5,656 nt of DNA from JAVBKA01 sp031546715. Its GTDB lineage: Bacteria > Bacillota > Clostridia > Oscillospirales > UBA929. Shown here piece after piece: positions 5,654-5,656 of this stretch (position 1 is the first letter of the stretch; each line of letters begins with the position of its first letter). A program made the position numbers and the translations under genes. The stretch lies in contig JAVBKA010000145.1 of assembly GCA_031546715.1 (NCBI GenBank), forward strand, positions 1 to 5,656, read 5' to 3'. The notes below the pieces were generated by a model. That model ran no database searches. It was not told the DNA's origin and saw only the letters and a program-made list of their open reading frames with translations.

Positions 5654-5656
5654 ATC

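Noticed and set aside
5423..5656. Riboswitch or small gene in the stretch upstream of the epimerase
   Set aside because: I could not recognise any riboswitch core and found no start with an SD; only the inverted repeats listed are supported.

Overview
The window looks like chromosomal DNA from a low-to-mid-GC, spore-forming Firmicute, probably a clostridial lineage. The evidence is the partial CwlD-type spore-cortex amidase, the strong GAGGTG/GGAGG Shine-Dalgarno sites, and a tiny Cys-rich protein of a type I associate with Clostridia. No rRNA, tRNA, CRISPR array, transposase, phage gene or clear sign of recent transfer was seen. Genus-level placement cannot be made from this sequence alone.

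Layout. Bases 1-411 (+) hold the C-terminal part of a CwlD-like N-acetylmuramoyl-L-alanine amidase that enters from the left edge. After 14 bp comes a complete radA (426-1805, +), so the two are probably co-transcribed. On the opposite strand, converging on radA, lies a very short gene (1831-1995, -) for a 54-residue Cys-rich protein with a near-ideal ribosome binding site. Diverging from it is a 154-residue predicted membrane protein with an N-terminal Cys cluster (2197-2661, +). A strong 14-bp hairpin (2699-2731) separates that gene from the next, convergent pair and probably terminates from both sides.

The right half is a two-gene minus-strand unit. It is transcribed from a sugar phosphate isomerase/epimerase-like TIM-barrel protein (4457-5422) into a SulP-family anion/dicarboxylate transporter with a C-terminal STAS domain (2770-4416). 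The 40-bp gap between them carries a compact hairpin directly before the transporter's ribosome binding site. The transporter probably starts at a TTG codon. Upstream of the epimerase is a 234-bp non-coding stretch with a 17-bp interrupted palindrome (candidate operator), a second weaker inverted repeat, and a 14-bp perfect hairpin at the right edge that may belong to the next gene beyond the window.

How the genes relate. cwlD-radA pairs a sporulation gene with a recombination gene, a linkage of convenience rather than a pathway. The epimerase and transporter could form an uptake-and-conversion pair for a sugar-derived or organic-acid substrate, but the substrate cannot be read from the sequence. 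I did not find a convincing new multi-gene system. The items most worth a second look are the overlooked 54-residue gene, the orphan Cys-cluster membrane protein, and the epimerase/SulP pairing with its upstream palindrome.
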